NCBI RefSeq assembly: GCF_016097555.1
Contig: NC_054712.1
Location: 47,203,870-47,267,869, forward strand
DNA from: Gigantopelta aegis
Taxonomy: Eukaryota; Mollusca; Gastropoda; Neomphalida; Peltospiridae
Length of the DNA: 64,000 nt
Direction of reading: 5' to 3'
Each line of letters begins with the position of its first letter. Positions within the stretch are counted from its first letter, which is position 1. A model generated the notes under the pieces. The model was not told the origin of the DNA. It did not search any database and saw nothing but the letters and a program-made list of their open reading frames with translations. The position numbers were made by a program, and so were the translations under genes. This document shows, one piece after another, positions 9,354 to 23,865 of the stretch.

Positions 9354-12300
9354 GTAATGCCAAACAACTGCCAGTACTATTAGTTAGCGATTCCCATGAA
9401 ATATTAGCTGTGTTATGTTTGCATTTTGTATTGTAGATTCATTTTAGTATACTATTTGCATGGCATTTTTTTTGGCTACCCATATCTATGTAATTTCGTG
9501 ATAACAACGCATATCAGTATTAGGGGCTGAATGCCAGACAACTCGGCCCCGAGGACAACTCGGCCCAGACAACTCGGCCCACGTCGAGACAACTCGGCCC
9601 AGAGTTCTGAGACAACCCGGCCCACCGCGAGACAACTCGGCCCGGAGTCCAGGGACAATCTTGTCTATTGTTGGACAAGTGTTGTTTTTTAAATTAAAGT
9701 ATTCTCTCTGAAATAAAAGAATGTGTTTTTGTTAGTATTGAATTAGTCCCACCTTAACCTAAACGTCCCGAAACGAAGTGTCATGTCGGATTGATAAATT
9801 GCTGATCCATTTATCTTTGAAGATAGTTTCCGCTGTTCGAATAATTTGTTTTTGTTCTACAGTCGGTGACCTAAATATTGGAGTTGATCCCAGAAAAAAC
9901 ATGCAAAAGTTCTTTATCGTACTTTATCGTAGTAACAACACTCGCGGATATAGCCTCCTGACTTGTTGTAGTATGAAGTATTTTCCTCCTTCCAATTTCT
10001 GACTCAGATTCCACTTCGGCACAAAGATCAAGCAAATGATATCACGTATGACATGCACAATTGTCATTCTTAATGGTGACCATATAGTTAGCGGTATCTA
10101 TCAGTATAATGCATTAATATTACTATAGTACAATACTACGACATGGCCAACTATCATACTTAACACGCATATAATGTGTCGCAGCATGCCCCGTCTATCA
10201 GTCTAATAACGGCCCCGAGGCCGAGTTGTCTGGTCCCCTTAGGGGCTCCAGGTAAATCTGGAATTATTAAATAATTTTTGGCGATAATGGAACCATTGAA
10301 GCCTACCGTAATGTTGATATATATATATATATTTTTTTCATTTAGATAAAAAACCCAAACCCAAACCTGATTTGTGTTTATCCTCAGCCTATCAAAAACT
10401 AGTTCATCAAGATAAACCTCGCATGCAAAGCACAACGGCGAGGTATATCCTGTCTATCCATTCCGCCATTCGCAGTTTCTGGACAACGGTTCCGAGGAAT
10501 TTTGCTCGGAACGAAATTGCGGTCAAAATAACGATTACCATCACATTTCCCCACCCTAATCATATATTGTGATCTATTTCGAGCTCACTGAGACCAAGAA
10601 ATACTTACTTTGAAACGATCTTCACTTTGAATTAAAGGAAAAAAGTCTGACTTTACCAAGCGGATTCTAGTAGCCACTTTCTAGCAGCCAATTACGCTGG
10701 CAGACAATATCAGCTGACACGCAGGGCGACGTTCTAAACACCGGAATCATACACCTTTCGAAGACCTTTAAGACATAAAAATGAGTCTTGGTTGCTATTT
10801 TGATTTTGTGTGTTTTTCTATATAAAGATACTCTTTTAAACTCTGAAATTCTTAAGTTATAGTGAATACTAATAATTAGCATATGATTATCAGTGTGTTT
10901 AAAAGTGTGGGAAATACAAGTAACAATTGAAAGGCGTATGATTCCGGTGTTTAGAACGTCGCCATGCGTGTCAGCTGATATTGTCTGCCAGCGTAATTGG
11001 CTGTTAGAAAGTGGCTGCTAGAATCCGCTCGGTAAAGTCGGACTTTTTTCCTTTAATTCAAAGTGAAGATCGTTTCAAAGTAAGTATTTCTTGGTCTCAG
11101 TGAGCTCGAAATATATCACAATATACGATTAGGGTGGGGAAATGTGATGGTAATCGTTATTTTGACCGCAATTTCGTTCTGAGCAAAATTCCTCGGAACC
11201 GTTGTCCAGAAACTGCGAATGGCGGAATGGATAGACAGGATAAACCTCGCCTTTGTGCTTTGCACGCGAAGTTTATCTTGATGAACTAATCAAAAACCAT
11301 CCCATTAAGCTACTGCACATGACCATTGCATTCATCTGATTCATTTAGCGACATTGTTTTTGTGTTTTTAAATCTAAGGTAATATCAACTAACAACAAAT
11401 CGATACTGTTTTGCTTAGTTTAATTACTTATGACATGAAAAATCCTATGATGGTAGGGTTAGTAAATGTTATGTTTCTTTGTAATTAGCCCAAGTACTCT
11501 GCCATTAAACAGGTGGACAGTTATGATTGCTATTAGTGTAATTATAAAGGCCCAAATTCTGTCTAGCTCTCTAATGGCAGAGTATCGTACTCGGCCTGTT
11601 GTGTAACTAAGACTGAAAACCATCCCATGTGGCAGACAAGAATTTATATGTAGGCCTACCATCCCCAAAACAAGATAGCACATACTATAGTCTGTGATAT
11701 ACAAGTTGAGATGCGCTGGCTGGAACGGGAAATAACCCAATTTGTCCACCAAGTGTAGTAGACAGTGACATGACTATCTAGAAAATGTGTCATTTGAACC
11801 TGTCTTGGGCAGAAAACACTCACAAAGTCAGAGGTGGTGTCCACAGCAGGTGTGATTGAACAGTTCTCTGGTGGAAAAGAAAAGTTACTTGTTTGCCAAG
11901 CCTAACTAAATATAAACAAAGACGTGTCATTCAGTCGATTAATTTGTAATGCTGTTGTGTAAGACAATCAAACTTACTTTGAAAGTGTTTTATATAGAAT
12001 ATATTATCAGATTATTTAATCCATGAAATACATAATATTATTTTCTGTCACATGCTTGTGACCAAAGACAGCATTGAGTTTCTTTCCATCAAGACAGTTA
12101 TTGCTTTTTATTTTTATTTTGGTTTGTACCATAACATTTGTTACTGATCAGGTTTATATTATAAGACTTAAAACACAGTCAGTTGATAATTTAACTTCAT
12201 TTATGTAGCAATGTAGTAAATGTTATGAGAATGAACGTAACAAACTACTCTAAATGGTTTGATTCCTTTGCTTAAATCAACTAATAAAAATCTTTTTGCA

Positions 12301-15300
12301 GAACCGCTTACCTCATCTCAACAGGAAGTGACCATTCCACCGATAGGACCAGATGAACTCCCTCCCCCATACACTGCCACACCTCAAGGGGGTCTGCCGA
12401 TGATCAACTGTAAAATATGTCAGGCTATGATCAACATCGAGGGCAAAACTCATCTTCATGTAGTGAAGTGCTCAGTGTGTCATGAAGCTACAGTGAGTAT
12501 TAACATCGCGGGCGAGACTTAATGTAGTGAAGTGTAGTGTCGTGAAGCTACAGTAAGTATTAACACCAAGGGCGAGACTTCATGTAGTGAAGTACTCAGT
12601 GTGTCATGAAGCTACAGTAAGTATTAACATTGAGGGCAAAGACTTCATGTAGTGAAGTGCACAGTGTATCATGAAGCTACAGTGACTATTAACACCGAGG
12701 GCAAGACATCATGTAGTGAAGTGCACAGTGTGTCATGAAGCTACAGTAAGTATTAACATTGAGGGCAAAGACTTCATGTAGTGAAGTGCACAGTGTATCA
12801 TGAAGCTACAGTGACTATTAACACCGAGGGCAAGACATCATGTAGTGAAGTGCACAGTGTGTCATGAAGCTACAGTGAGTATTAACATTGAGGGCGAGAC
12901 TTTATGTAGTGAAGTGTTCAGTGCGTCATGAAGCAACAGTAAGTCAGGGGTGCACAAATCGGTTGTCCGCACGCCCGGGACAACCAAAATATGTTGCGGG
13001 CAACCATTCTTTATCAAACAGTTGCCCGACGGGCAACCAAGAAAATCATAAAAGAAGTAAAATGAAAAACAAAACTTCCCGACACTTAGACAGTCACGGG
13101 CAATTCCAAAGTATCGAAACTGATAATTTGACTGACAGGCAATATAAATATCCACCCTAACACTGCCATCCACTCAGCGTCCACCGTGCATGATTTTGAC
13201 AAGTTCAATGCAGACAGATACGTTTCAGAATGGTGGCTATTAGCAAAGGGCACAAGACATGTGAAAGGCCACAAACTACACCAACAACCATCCAGTTCTG
13301 AGCAAAAAATTTGGCTAAGCCATTTTCTATCTTCCGATGGGAACAATCAATTACATAATCTATCCGACACCTAACATATAATAATAATACCAAATATTAA
13401 CAGGGATCTCGCGACTGGTAATGAGAAGCGGTGTCATCAAGAATTCAGTATAACAGTGTTTGCTTATTTTAATAATCACAATTATTAATTTTAACGGCAA
13501 CATGTATGCAAGAAAAGTCTGAAAAATCTGTAGCGTATTATTTTAACTCTGTCTTTGAGCCAAAGTAATAAAAACAGACCGAAATTGCGTGTCAGTTTCA
13601 ATACACATGCTAGTTCAGGGCCAAAGACAAGTAGGCTAGGGCGGAGTTCAGCTAGACGAAGCAAAACAAAAACGTCCGCTAAACTGGTTTATGCGCTTCA
13701 CGTTAAACCCAATGTCCGCGTCTGGAACCAATCGCATAGTTCGCGAACGTTTGGAAAACGTTCGTTGGCTGTTCTCAGTGTGCATATAGGTCACGCTTGA
13801 CAGTCAGCCGAGACTGTTGCACATGTCAAAAGACATTGTTGCAGACATTAAACAATACGATTACACGCAAGTAAATCTTGATGTAAATTTGTGAGAAAAA
13901 CCCCACCACCAAATAGTTGTTCGCATCAATGAATACTTAATTGCTGTTTCGTTTGTTTATTTCCGTTGTCTTTGTTAATTTCGCGATTGCGGGAAAGAAA
14001 CATGCAGTATTTATACAAATTGCGGTTAAACGTACACTGAATACAATACAATAATCATGATATTTGTTAGATAAAATATATAAATTTGTTGACTGTGAGG
14101 TGACATCTCAAAAGTTAGCTAGATTTTAAAAAGACCGTAAAATTTGAATTCATTATCTTTTTAATCAAAACCTTTTGACGTAAATGGATAGTTGTCATAA
14201 CGTGAAGTCAGCATTCTTAGGCTACGTATTTTACAAGCTGAAATCAACAACAAGCATTTAACATGACGCGGAAATCAACAAAATGGCGCAAATTACGAAA
14301 TTGTTGGGGTGTGGAATAGATGGGTTATTTTAAAATACAATTAAAAGCAGTTCAAACCAAAATAAAGATTGCTATTTTACAGAAATAATGAGCACTGTTT
14401 AAAAAACAGAAGAAGAGTATTGGCTCTCAGATTTGTATTAATGCCATAGCTAGACCTTAGAATTTTGGGTGTGTTTGCAGAGGGCATTGGCTTCCAACGC
14501 TGCATATCTCCCCTCACCCACTGAAAAATCAAAGTAATATATTAACTGCCCCTACCCCTATTGCTGTCTTTGATTTTGATCGGGGATAATTTTGTTATTC
14601 AGATGTATTCCAGTTTGTACATAATTAGCTGAAAAAGATACATTTTCATATTCATATATAAATACTCTATACAGTACTACACAAAACAATTTTGGCTAAA
14701 ACATTTTCATATGGCAAATAAAAATCCCATTTGGCAATTGTTTTGGCAACAGGTATTTTTAATCCTTGATGAGCCCTGAGTTCATCAAAGTATTATGACT
14801 GTGACAGCCCAAGCGAGATCGAACCACCTCTGTGAATCCATTCAGCTGATTGGGTTTTTTCTCGTTCCAACCAGTGCACAACAACCGGACAAAGGCTGTG
14901 GTATGTGCCTTCCTGTCTGTGGGAAAGTGCATATAAAAGATCCCTTTCTGCATTAGGAAAAATGTAGCGGGTTTCCTCTGATGACTACGAATCAGAATGA
15001 CTAAATGTTTGACATCCAATAGCCGATGATTAATTAACCAGTGTGCTCCAGTGGTATCGTTAAACAAAACAAACATTTTTTTCAGCCTAAGCGAGGATGA
15101 GCTGTAGATAAATAATGTTAAAAAAGAAATAAAACTAAACTGATAAGTAATGATAATAATAAAAACATTTTAAATTTCAGCTTCATTTTAAAGACAGTTC
15201 AAAATTATATTCATAAAATGTTTTAAGAAATATGTGGGCAACCAAGAGATGATGTTGGGCAACCAAACTTAAGCTATTGGTTGCCCACCGGGCAGCTATC

Positions 15301-18300
15301 ACAATTTCACATTGTGCTCCCCTGTAAGTATTAACGTCGAGGGCAAGACTTCATGTAGTGAAGTGCTCAGTATGTCATGAAGCTACAGTAAGTATTAACA
15401 TTGAAGACGAGACTTAATGTAGTGTAGTGGTTAGTGTGTCATGAAGCTACAGTAAGTATTAACATCGAGGGCGAGACATCATGTAGTGAAGTGCACATTG
15501 TATCATGAAGCTACAGTAAGTATTAACATCGAGGGCGAGACTTCATGTAGTGAAGTGCACATTGTATCATGAAGCTACAGTAAGTATTAACATCGAGGGC
15601 GAGACTTCATGTAGTGAAGTGCTCTGTGTATTATGAAGCAACAGTGAGTATTAACAATGAAGATGAGACTTCATGTAGTACAATTAATATTGACAGCAAA
15701 CCCAATCTTCACATAGTTAAGATATTGGCCTTTTATGAAGTTAAAGTATTAAACTTGAAGTCAAGACTTCATGTTGTTACATGTTTAGGATCATGAAGTA
15801 CCAGTAAGTAATAATACTGAGGGCAAGACTTTAAGTAGTGAAGTTAATAACGAGGGCCTTTTATGAAGTTGCAGTGTTAATATCATGAGCAAGACTTAAT
15901 GTAGTGAAGTGATCAGTTTGTCATGAAGCTAAAGTGAATATTAACATTGAAGGCGTGACTTAATGTAGTGAAGTGATCAGTTTGTCATGAAGCTAAAGTG
16001 AATATTAACATTGAGGGCGTGACTTAATGTAGTGAAGTGATCAGTTTGTCATGAAGCTAAAGTGAATATTAACATTGAGGGCGTGACTTCATGTAGTGAA
16101 GTGATCAGTTTGTCATGAAGCTAAAGTGAATATTAACATTGAGGGCGTGACTTCATGTAGTGAAGTGATCAGTTTGTCATGAAGCTAAAGTGAATATTAA
16201 CATTGAGGGCGTGACTTCATGTAGTGAAGTGATCAGTTTGTCATGAAGCTAAAGTGAATATTAACATTGAGGGCGTGACTTCCTGTAGTGAAGTGATCAG
16301 TTTGTCATGAAGCTAAAGTGAATATTAACATTGAAGGCGTGACTTAATGTAGTGAAGTGATCAGTTTGTCATGAAGCTAAAGTGAATATTAACATTGAGG
16401 GCGTGACTTAATGTAGTGAAGTGATCAGTTTGTCATGAAGCTAAAGTGAATATTAACATTGAGGGCGTGACTTCATGTAGTGAAGTGATCAGTTTGTCAT
16501 GAAGCTAAAGTGAATATTAACATTGAGGGCGTGACTTCATGTAGTGAAGTGATCAGTTTGTCATGAAGCTAAAGTGAATATTAACATTGAGGGCGTGACT
16601 TCGTGTAGTGAAGTGATCAGTTTGTCATGAAGCTAAAGTGAATATTAACATTGAAGGCGTGACTTAATGTAGTGAAGTGATCAGTTTGTCATGAAGCTAA
16701 AGTGAATATTAACATTGAGGGCGTGACTTCGTGTAGTGAAGTGATCAGTTTGTCATGAAGCTAAAGTGAATATTAACATTGAGGGCGTGACTTCCTGTAG
16801 TGAAGTGATCAGTTTGTCATGAAGCTAAAGTGAATATTAACATTGAAGGCGTGACTTAATGTAGTGAAGTGATCAGTTTGTCATGAAGCTAAAGTGAATA
16901 TTAACATTGAGGGCGTGACTTCATGTAGTGAAGTGCTTAATGTGTCATAAAGCTACACTAAGTAGTAACATTAAGGGCAAATCCAATCTTCATATGTATT
17001 AACCGTTTATGATGTTACAGTATTTACGTGGATTGTGAGACTTCATGCAGTGAAGTGCTTGCTGTGTCATGAAGTTGCAGTACATATTAACATCAGCCAT
17101 AAGCCCAATCTTCATGTTGTGAAGTTATTAGCATATTATTATGTTACAGTATTACCATCGACGGTGAGACTTCATTTAGTGAAGTGCACAGTGTTTTATG
17201 AAGCTACAGTAAGTATTACTTTTGAGGGAAAACTTCATGTAGTGAAGTGTTCAGTGTACCATGAAGCTACAGTAAGTATTAGTTTTGAGGGAAAGACTTC
17301 ATGTAGTGAAGTGTTCAATGTACCATAAAGTTATAGTAAGTATTAGTTTTGAGGGAAATACTTCATGTAGTGAAGTGTTCAGTGTACCATGAAGCTACAG
17401 TAAGTATTAGTTTTTAGGGAAAGACTTCATGTAGTGATGTGTTCAATGTACCATGAAGTTATAGTAAGTATTAGTTTTGAGGGCATGAATTCATGGCAAA
17501 GACTGAAATGTTGCAGGTAAAGGACCTCTGGCTGGTGGCAGCAGGTTTCGTCTCGCACTAAACATTAATTTAGCATACCACTGGACACATGTATGTCCAT
17601 AGAAGCAGAATATGATAATCAAGCCTCTTGCTTATTAAATATTTAGAGTCTAGACTGAAGACTTTAACATCATGACAACGCCATACAAACTGTATGCACG
17701 TGATGTCATTAGAGACTATGCCTAGACTCTAATAAAAGTGTTATAAGCACAGACACAGATGCTTAACAAGACAACTATTCTCAAACATTAACATGGAGGG
17801 TTGTTATTTGATTATTTGAAGTAATGTATGATTCACCTGGTAGATACATTAGTTATTACATGTGTCATACTAGTATGTAAATGTTCTTCTTACAGCCCAT
17901 CAAAGCTGCTCCACCAGAAAAGAAGTATGTCAGGTGTCCGTGCAACTGTCTGCTGATTTGTCGCAGTTCTGCTCAACGAATAGCTTGTCCTCGACAAAAC
18001 TGGTAACTATCTTTCTTCAGATTTTTGTATGCAGTAGACACTGAAAATTACTGGATAACTAAGAATTTGTTAAATTCACAGACCCTAATTTTTAAGCACT
18101 ATGGCATACATTTTACAATTAGAGCTGTTATTTATTATTGAAATCAGTCGTCTTCTTCTTCTTCTTGTTCTTCGTTAGTCAGATCATCAGACCAGTCATT
18201 CCCACAAAAGAGGCGGTGTTCATTAGTTCAGTGACTGTTCCATGCAGTTTTGTGGCGAGTGTTGTTGTGTTTGGCCATGTTAATTGTCTGGATGTGTTGT

Positions 18301-21300
18301 GTAGTCGGTCATTACTTAGATTTTAGTGTATATTGTTTCCATATGTCCGGAGTGTTTCTGGTCATCCTGGTGTTTTTAATACTACAAAATGCATTTCTCT
18401 TAGTTTTGAAAATATTCATACTTCTGATAAGTCACGCATATGGAAACACGCATTAGTCTACTTTTTAAATGTATTTGCCCATTTCAGTGTCACATACTCG
18501 ATTCAATCTGTGGTAACTTTATCCAAATGTGTGACAGTTTTGTGTATTAAAGGCATACTGTCACAGATTTAAGGACCTTATTTCTCTAAAAATGGATAAT
18601 AACTAAAAATTACATTAATTGTTGGAAACCAAATCTAGCTATTGCATCACCTTAACTGAACCATGGTGGAGTGAAGTCCATGTCAACCCTCTTGGCAATT
18701 TTAGTTTTTGAATTATGGACCATTGCCCTAATTCAATTATTTTTACAAAATATCATTAATAAATAGAGATGGTGGTTATGAAGATGGTTGAATAAAGTAC
18801 ATTTAGGGACATATCAAATTATTTTTGTTCAGGTAATACTTTGTTAGACCATTAGTCAGTGGTTTGTGACAATATGCCTTTTAACCAAACTTCATGTTCA
18901 TTTTCACAGATTGAAACTACGGTATTCCACTTTAAAAACCGTACCTCTGAAATCATTTGTCAAGATCAGTTGGAATATGATAAGTAAGACCATCATTAGT
19001 GTATTAAAAATAACATTTACCAAGTTTTGTTATCCACATTTAGAAAGGAAAAAACTACAAGTTTTGTTATTTAGATTCTGTGGACTGTACCTGTATAGCA
19101 CTTTTTGACATTTGTGAGTTATTATCTTTAGTTATAAAATAAATATGATGCTGATTTTTTTCAGTCGGCGTGTGATAAACCTGAGTGGAGAAATTCCTTC
19201 TGTCAGCATTCGGACCCCAGGTTCCGGGAGAATAGCCTGTGCTTACTGCAACCAAATCTTCATAGTACGTCTCTAATTCTCATGTATTTTATCATCGGAT
19301 CATAGGGGGGGGGGGGGGGGGTGTGTGTGTGTGTGTGTCATCTCTCTTTTTTTTTATATTGCAAGTACATGTGCATTTTGTTCTAACTGTTGTGTTTTAT
19401 CAGATCATAGTGGGTTAGTTGTTCATAACTTTGTGTTTTTACTGCGAGACATAATTTAGCTTAGTTGGTTGAGTGCTCACTTGAGGTGCTTGCGTCGCAG
19501 GATTGGACCACCTCAGTGGATCCATTCAACTGATTAAGGTTTTTCTCATTCCAACCATTGCACCACAGCTAGACGAAGGCCGTAACTTGACACAGGTTGT
19601 GGTATGTGCTTTCCTGTCTGTGGGAAAGTTCATATAAAAGATCCCTTGCTGCATTAGGAAAATGTATTGATTTCCTCTGATGACTACATGTCACAATTAT
19701 CAAATGTTTGACATCCAATAGCTGATGATTAATTATTCAATGTACTCCAGTGGTGTCGTTAAACAAAACAAAATTTTAATGTTTTGTGTTTATATTGCAA
19801 GCGGATTTTTAACAAAAGCTAGAAATTGCAAAGCAGTTCTAAATTACTGCAACCCAATCTTCATAAATAGTGGTTTAACAATTCTATTCAATCAATTACA
19901 GTGGGGTTTAAACTGAGGTATTGCAACTTTGCGTCAGTCAGTGATATTTCATCAATTTAAATTACATTTATTCAACTCACTTTCATCATGTAGAAGTGGG
20001 TACCACTACAATTTGATTTGATTTTCAAGATTTATCTGATTTCAGCTCTTTTATTAATTTTTTTGCATCACATAATGTTCACATGGTTGATAATATTGAA
20101 TTTGAATTTAAGTGCTCAAGACTAAACATTCTTTTTCTTCTTCTCGTTCTTTGTTAGTCAAATCATCAGACCAGTCATTCCCACAAAAGAGGCGGTGTTC
20201 ATTAGTTCAGTGACTGTTCATTTCATTTCAACTTATTTTCGTGCTTATGTCCTGTTAGTGGTTAGCAAGAGAGAAGAGGGTGTCATGGCCTTACACCTAC
20301 CCACTGAGCCCTTAAAAACTCGTTCTGTGTTGGAGCCGGTACTGGGCTGCGAACCCTGTACCTACCAGCCTGTAGTCAGATGGCTTAACCACTGCACCAC
20401 CAAGGCCTGTAGTGACTATGTTGGCCATACTAATAGTCTGGATGTGTTGTGTAGGCTGCAGTGTTGTAGGATATGTTCCGGTGTTTCAGCCGCTTGTCCA
20501 CAAGGGCAGTCTTAAGAATCGCCAATTTTGAATGTTCTGTGCAAATGTTTTCTTTTCTTTTTTCAGTTTGAAATAAACACCCGAGCATTGGCAAGATGTC
20601 CTCATTGCAGGAAATTGTAAGTGTTAATATAAGACGTTATTACTTCAATACCACCAGGCTGTTGCAATGCAAGAATTAATGTAGCTTGTAAAAACACTTT
20701 TGTTTCTGCTAAAACTTGACTCAAGTCACCAAATTATTATCATTAGTGAGAACTGGACCTAATCCGATTTTAAAAACAAAATAACACTTCAGACGTAGGC
20801 CCCAATCAAGTTAAAATCTCCGTAATATTTTGGACTTAATACGTTTAAAAAACCTCAAAAAATGCACATATCAAGACCACTGACTACTTGTTTATTAATA
20901 TTGTCATAGCAGACTGAGCACATTGTCTGTACCTTGTTCATATCAGAATGAGCACTTTGTCTGTACCTTGTTCATAGCAGACTGAGCACTTTGTACCTTG
21001 TTCATATCAGACTGAGCACATTGTCCTGACCGAGTCTGTACCTTGTTCATAGCAGACTGAGCACTTTGTACCTTGTTCATATCAGACTGAGCACATTGTC
21101 TGTACCTTGTTCATAGCAGACAGAGCACTTAGTAGCTTGTTCATATCAAACTGAGCACATTGTCTATACCTTGTTCATATCAGACTGAGCACATTGTCTG
21201 TACCTTGTTCATATCAGACCGAGCACTTTGTCTGTACCTTGTTCATATCACACCGAGCACTTTGTCTGTACCTTGTTCATATCAGACCGAGCACTTTGTC

Positions 21301-23820
21301 TGTACCTTGTTCATATCAGACTGAGCACTTTGTACCTTGTTCATATCAGACTGAGCACTTTGTCGGGACCTTGTTCATATCAGACTGAGCACATTGTCTG
21401 TACCTTGTTCATATCAGACTGAGCACATTGTCTGTACCTTGTTCATATCAGACTGAGTACTTCGTCTGTACCTCGTTCATATCAGACTGAGCACTTTGTC
21501 CTTACTTTGTTCGTATCAGACTGAGCACTTTGTACCTTGTTTATACCAGACTGAGCACTTTGTCTGTACCTTGTTCATATCAGACTGAGCACATTGTACC
21601 TTGTTCATATCAGACTGAGCACTTCGTCTGTACCTTGTTCATATTAGACTGAGCACATTGTCGGAACCTTGTTTCGCTTTAGCTTCCGACTGGACATTAT
21701 CTTATGTAGCAGCGTTTGCAAGTAATCAGCCAAACATTGGTCTGTTCTGATCCAGATTCATTTCCGTAACGTAGCCCAGTGGTAAAGTGCTCGCATGATG
21801 CGCGGTTGGTCTAGGATTGATCTCCGTCGGTGGGCCCATTCGGTTATTTCTCGCTCTAGCCAGTGCACCACAACTGGTATATCAAAGGCCATGGTATGTG
21901 CTATCCTGTCTGTGGGATAGTGCATATTAAAGATCCCTTGCTGCTAATGTAAAAATGTAGCTGGTTTCCTCCCTAAGACTCACTTTTACCAAATGTTTGA
22001 CATCCAATAGCCGATTATTAATAAATCAGTGTGCTCTAGTGGTGTCGTTAAACAAAACAAAGAAATAATTTCCATAATGCTAGAACATTCTAATTATTTC
22101 CTTCATTTTAATATAACATTAACTACCAGTTACTTAACACTATCATGCTTTAATGGAAATATTCAGTTGTATTACCAAAAGTAGTAGTATTTGTAAACCA
22201 AATATTACGATTTGGACTGACTGTATAATTTATTATCAGTTTATGAGAATTATTTCAGTCATCTAACCATAAATCACAGGTAAAGCCAACATTACCATGG
22301 ATTAATCTAGGACTGAAAAATTTGAAGTGACTTCTCTCTTCCCAGAAGAAAGGAGAGAAGTTTGGTAAAAAAACCCATGGTGAAGTGAACATTTATTGGT
22401 ATCATTCATAGTGTTTTGTCATGTTCCGCATGCATTTGGAAAGGTTATGTTAATAAGAATTATTTGTCTTCTTTTTTCCTGAATTTATCGATGTATAACA
22501 GTAACAAATTGTAAAAATCGTGTATTTACTAAATTTATGACTGATATACATCGATAAATTAAAAATAAATTACAAACAAATTTTATAATTAAAAACAACA
22601 CACATTATTTTGTTAAAAATACACATTAATCAGTTTTTTTTAACATCCTTTCCATGCCTGTTTTACACTATAACATCCCATTAGACGTAATGACGTCATT
22701 TTCTGAAGTTTATCAAAGGATAGCATTCAGTATTTTAGTGACGTCGTCCAATCAGATTAGAGGGGCGAGATGTAACCCAGTGGTAAAGCACTCGCTAGAT
22801 GCACGGTCAGTTTGGGATCGATCCCTATCAGTGGGTCCATTGGGCTATTTCTCGTTCCCGCCAGTGCACCACGACTGGTATATCAAAGGCTGTGGTATGT
22901 ACTATCCTGTTTGTGGGATGGTGCATACAAAAGATCCCTTGCTGCTAATCGAAAGGAGTAACCCATGAAGTAGCGACAGTGGGTTTCCTCTCAATATATG
23001 TGTGGTCCTTAACAATATGTCTGACACCATATAACTGTAAATAAAAATGTGTGGAGTGCATCGTTAAATAAAACATTTCCTTCTTCCCATTGGACGTAAT
23101 GACGTCATTTTATGAGGTTTATCAAAGGATAACATTTAGTTTTTTAGTGACGTCCAATCAGAATAGAATAAATTGCATAATGATGGGAATGTTGTAATTA
23201 TTTATAATACTTTTAGTTTAACGTGGAAACATTTAAGGTACAAATAATTAAGATCAAGACTGGTATATGTGTAAAATAAAATATACACATGATGATTAAA
23301 GGCATACTTTCACAGATTTAAGGATCTTATTTCCTTAAAAATTTATAATAAATCAAAATGACATTAATTTTTACAGACCAAACCTAGCTATTGCATCACT
23401 TTAACTACACCATGATGAAGTGAAATCCATGTCAACCCTCTCAGCAATGTTAGTTTTTTAATTATGGACCATTGCCGTAATTCAATTATTTTTACAAAAT
23501 ATCATTAATAAGTGGAGTATGGTGGTTACGTAGATGGTTGAATAAAGTACATTTAGGGACAAATCAAATATATATATTTTTAAGTAATACTTTGTTAGGT
23601 CATGTAATAGGTCAGTGATATGTGACAATATGCCTTTAATGTTTCTAAAATAAAACATAACTGGTTTTTTCTTCTTACTGTTTCAGGTCATCAGTGGCGA
23701 GCCATTACGCTCGTACAAGAGGCACTATCTGTCTAGCACTTGGTATTTTGTTTTTAGCTGCGGGAATTGGTGTCACTGTAAGTATATATTTCTTTTCAAC
23801 ATTACCTGTTCTCAACAAGT

Positions 23821-23865
<45 letters not shown>

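Noticed and set aside
13186..13374. Transposase fragment in the TIR transposon
   Set aside because: The peptide has a few suggestive residues but I cannot match it to a known transposase block, so it was not annotated as coding.
12493..17495. Possible CRISPR array because of regular ~64 bp repeats
   Set aside because: Units are contiguous without unique spacers, derive from a eukaryotic exon, and the genome is animal.
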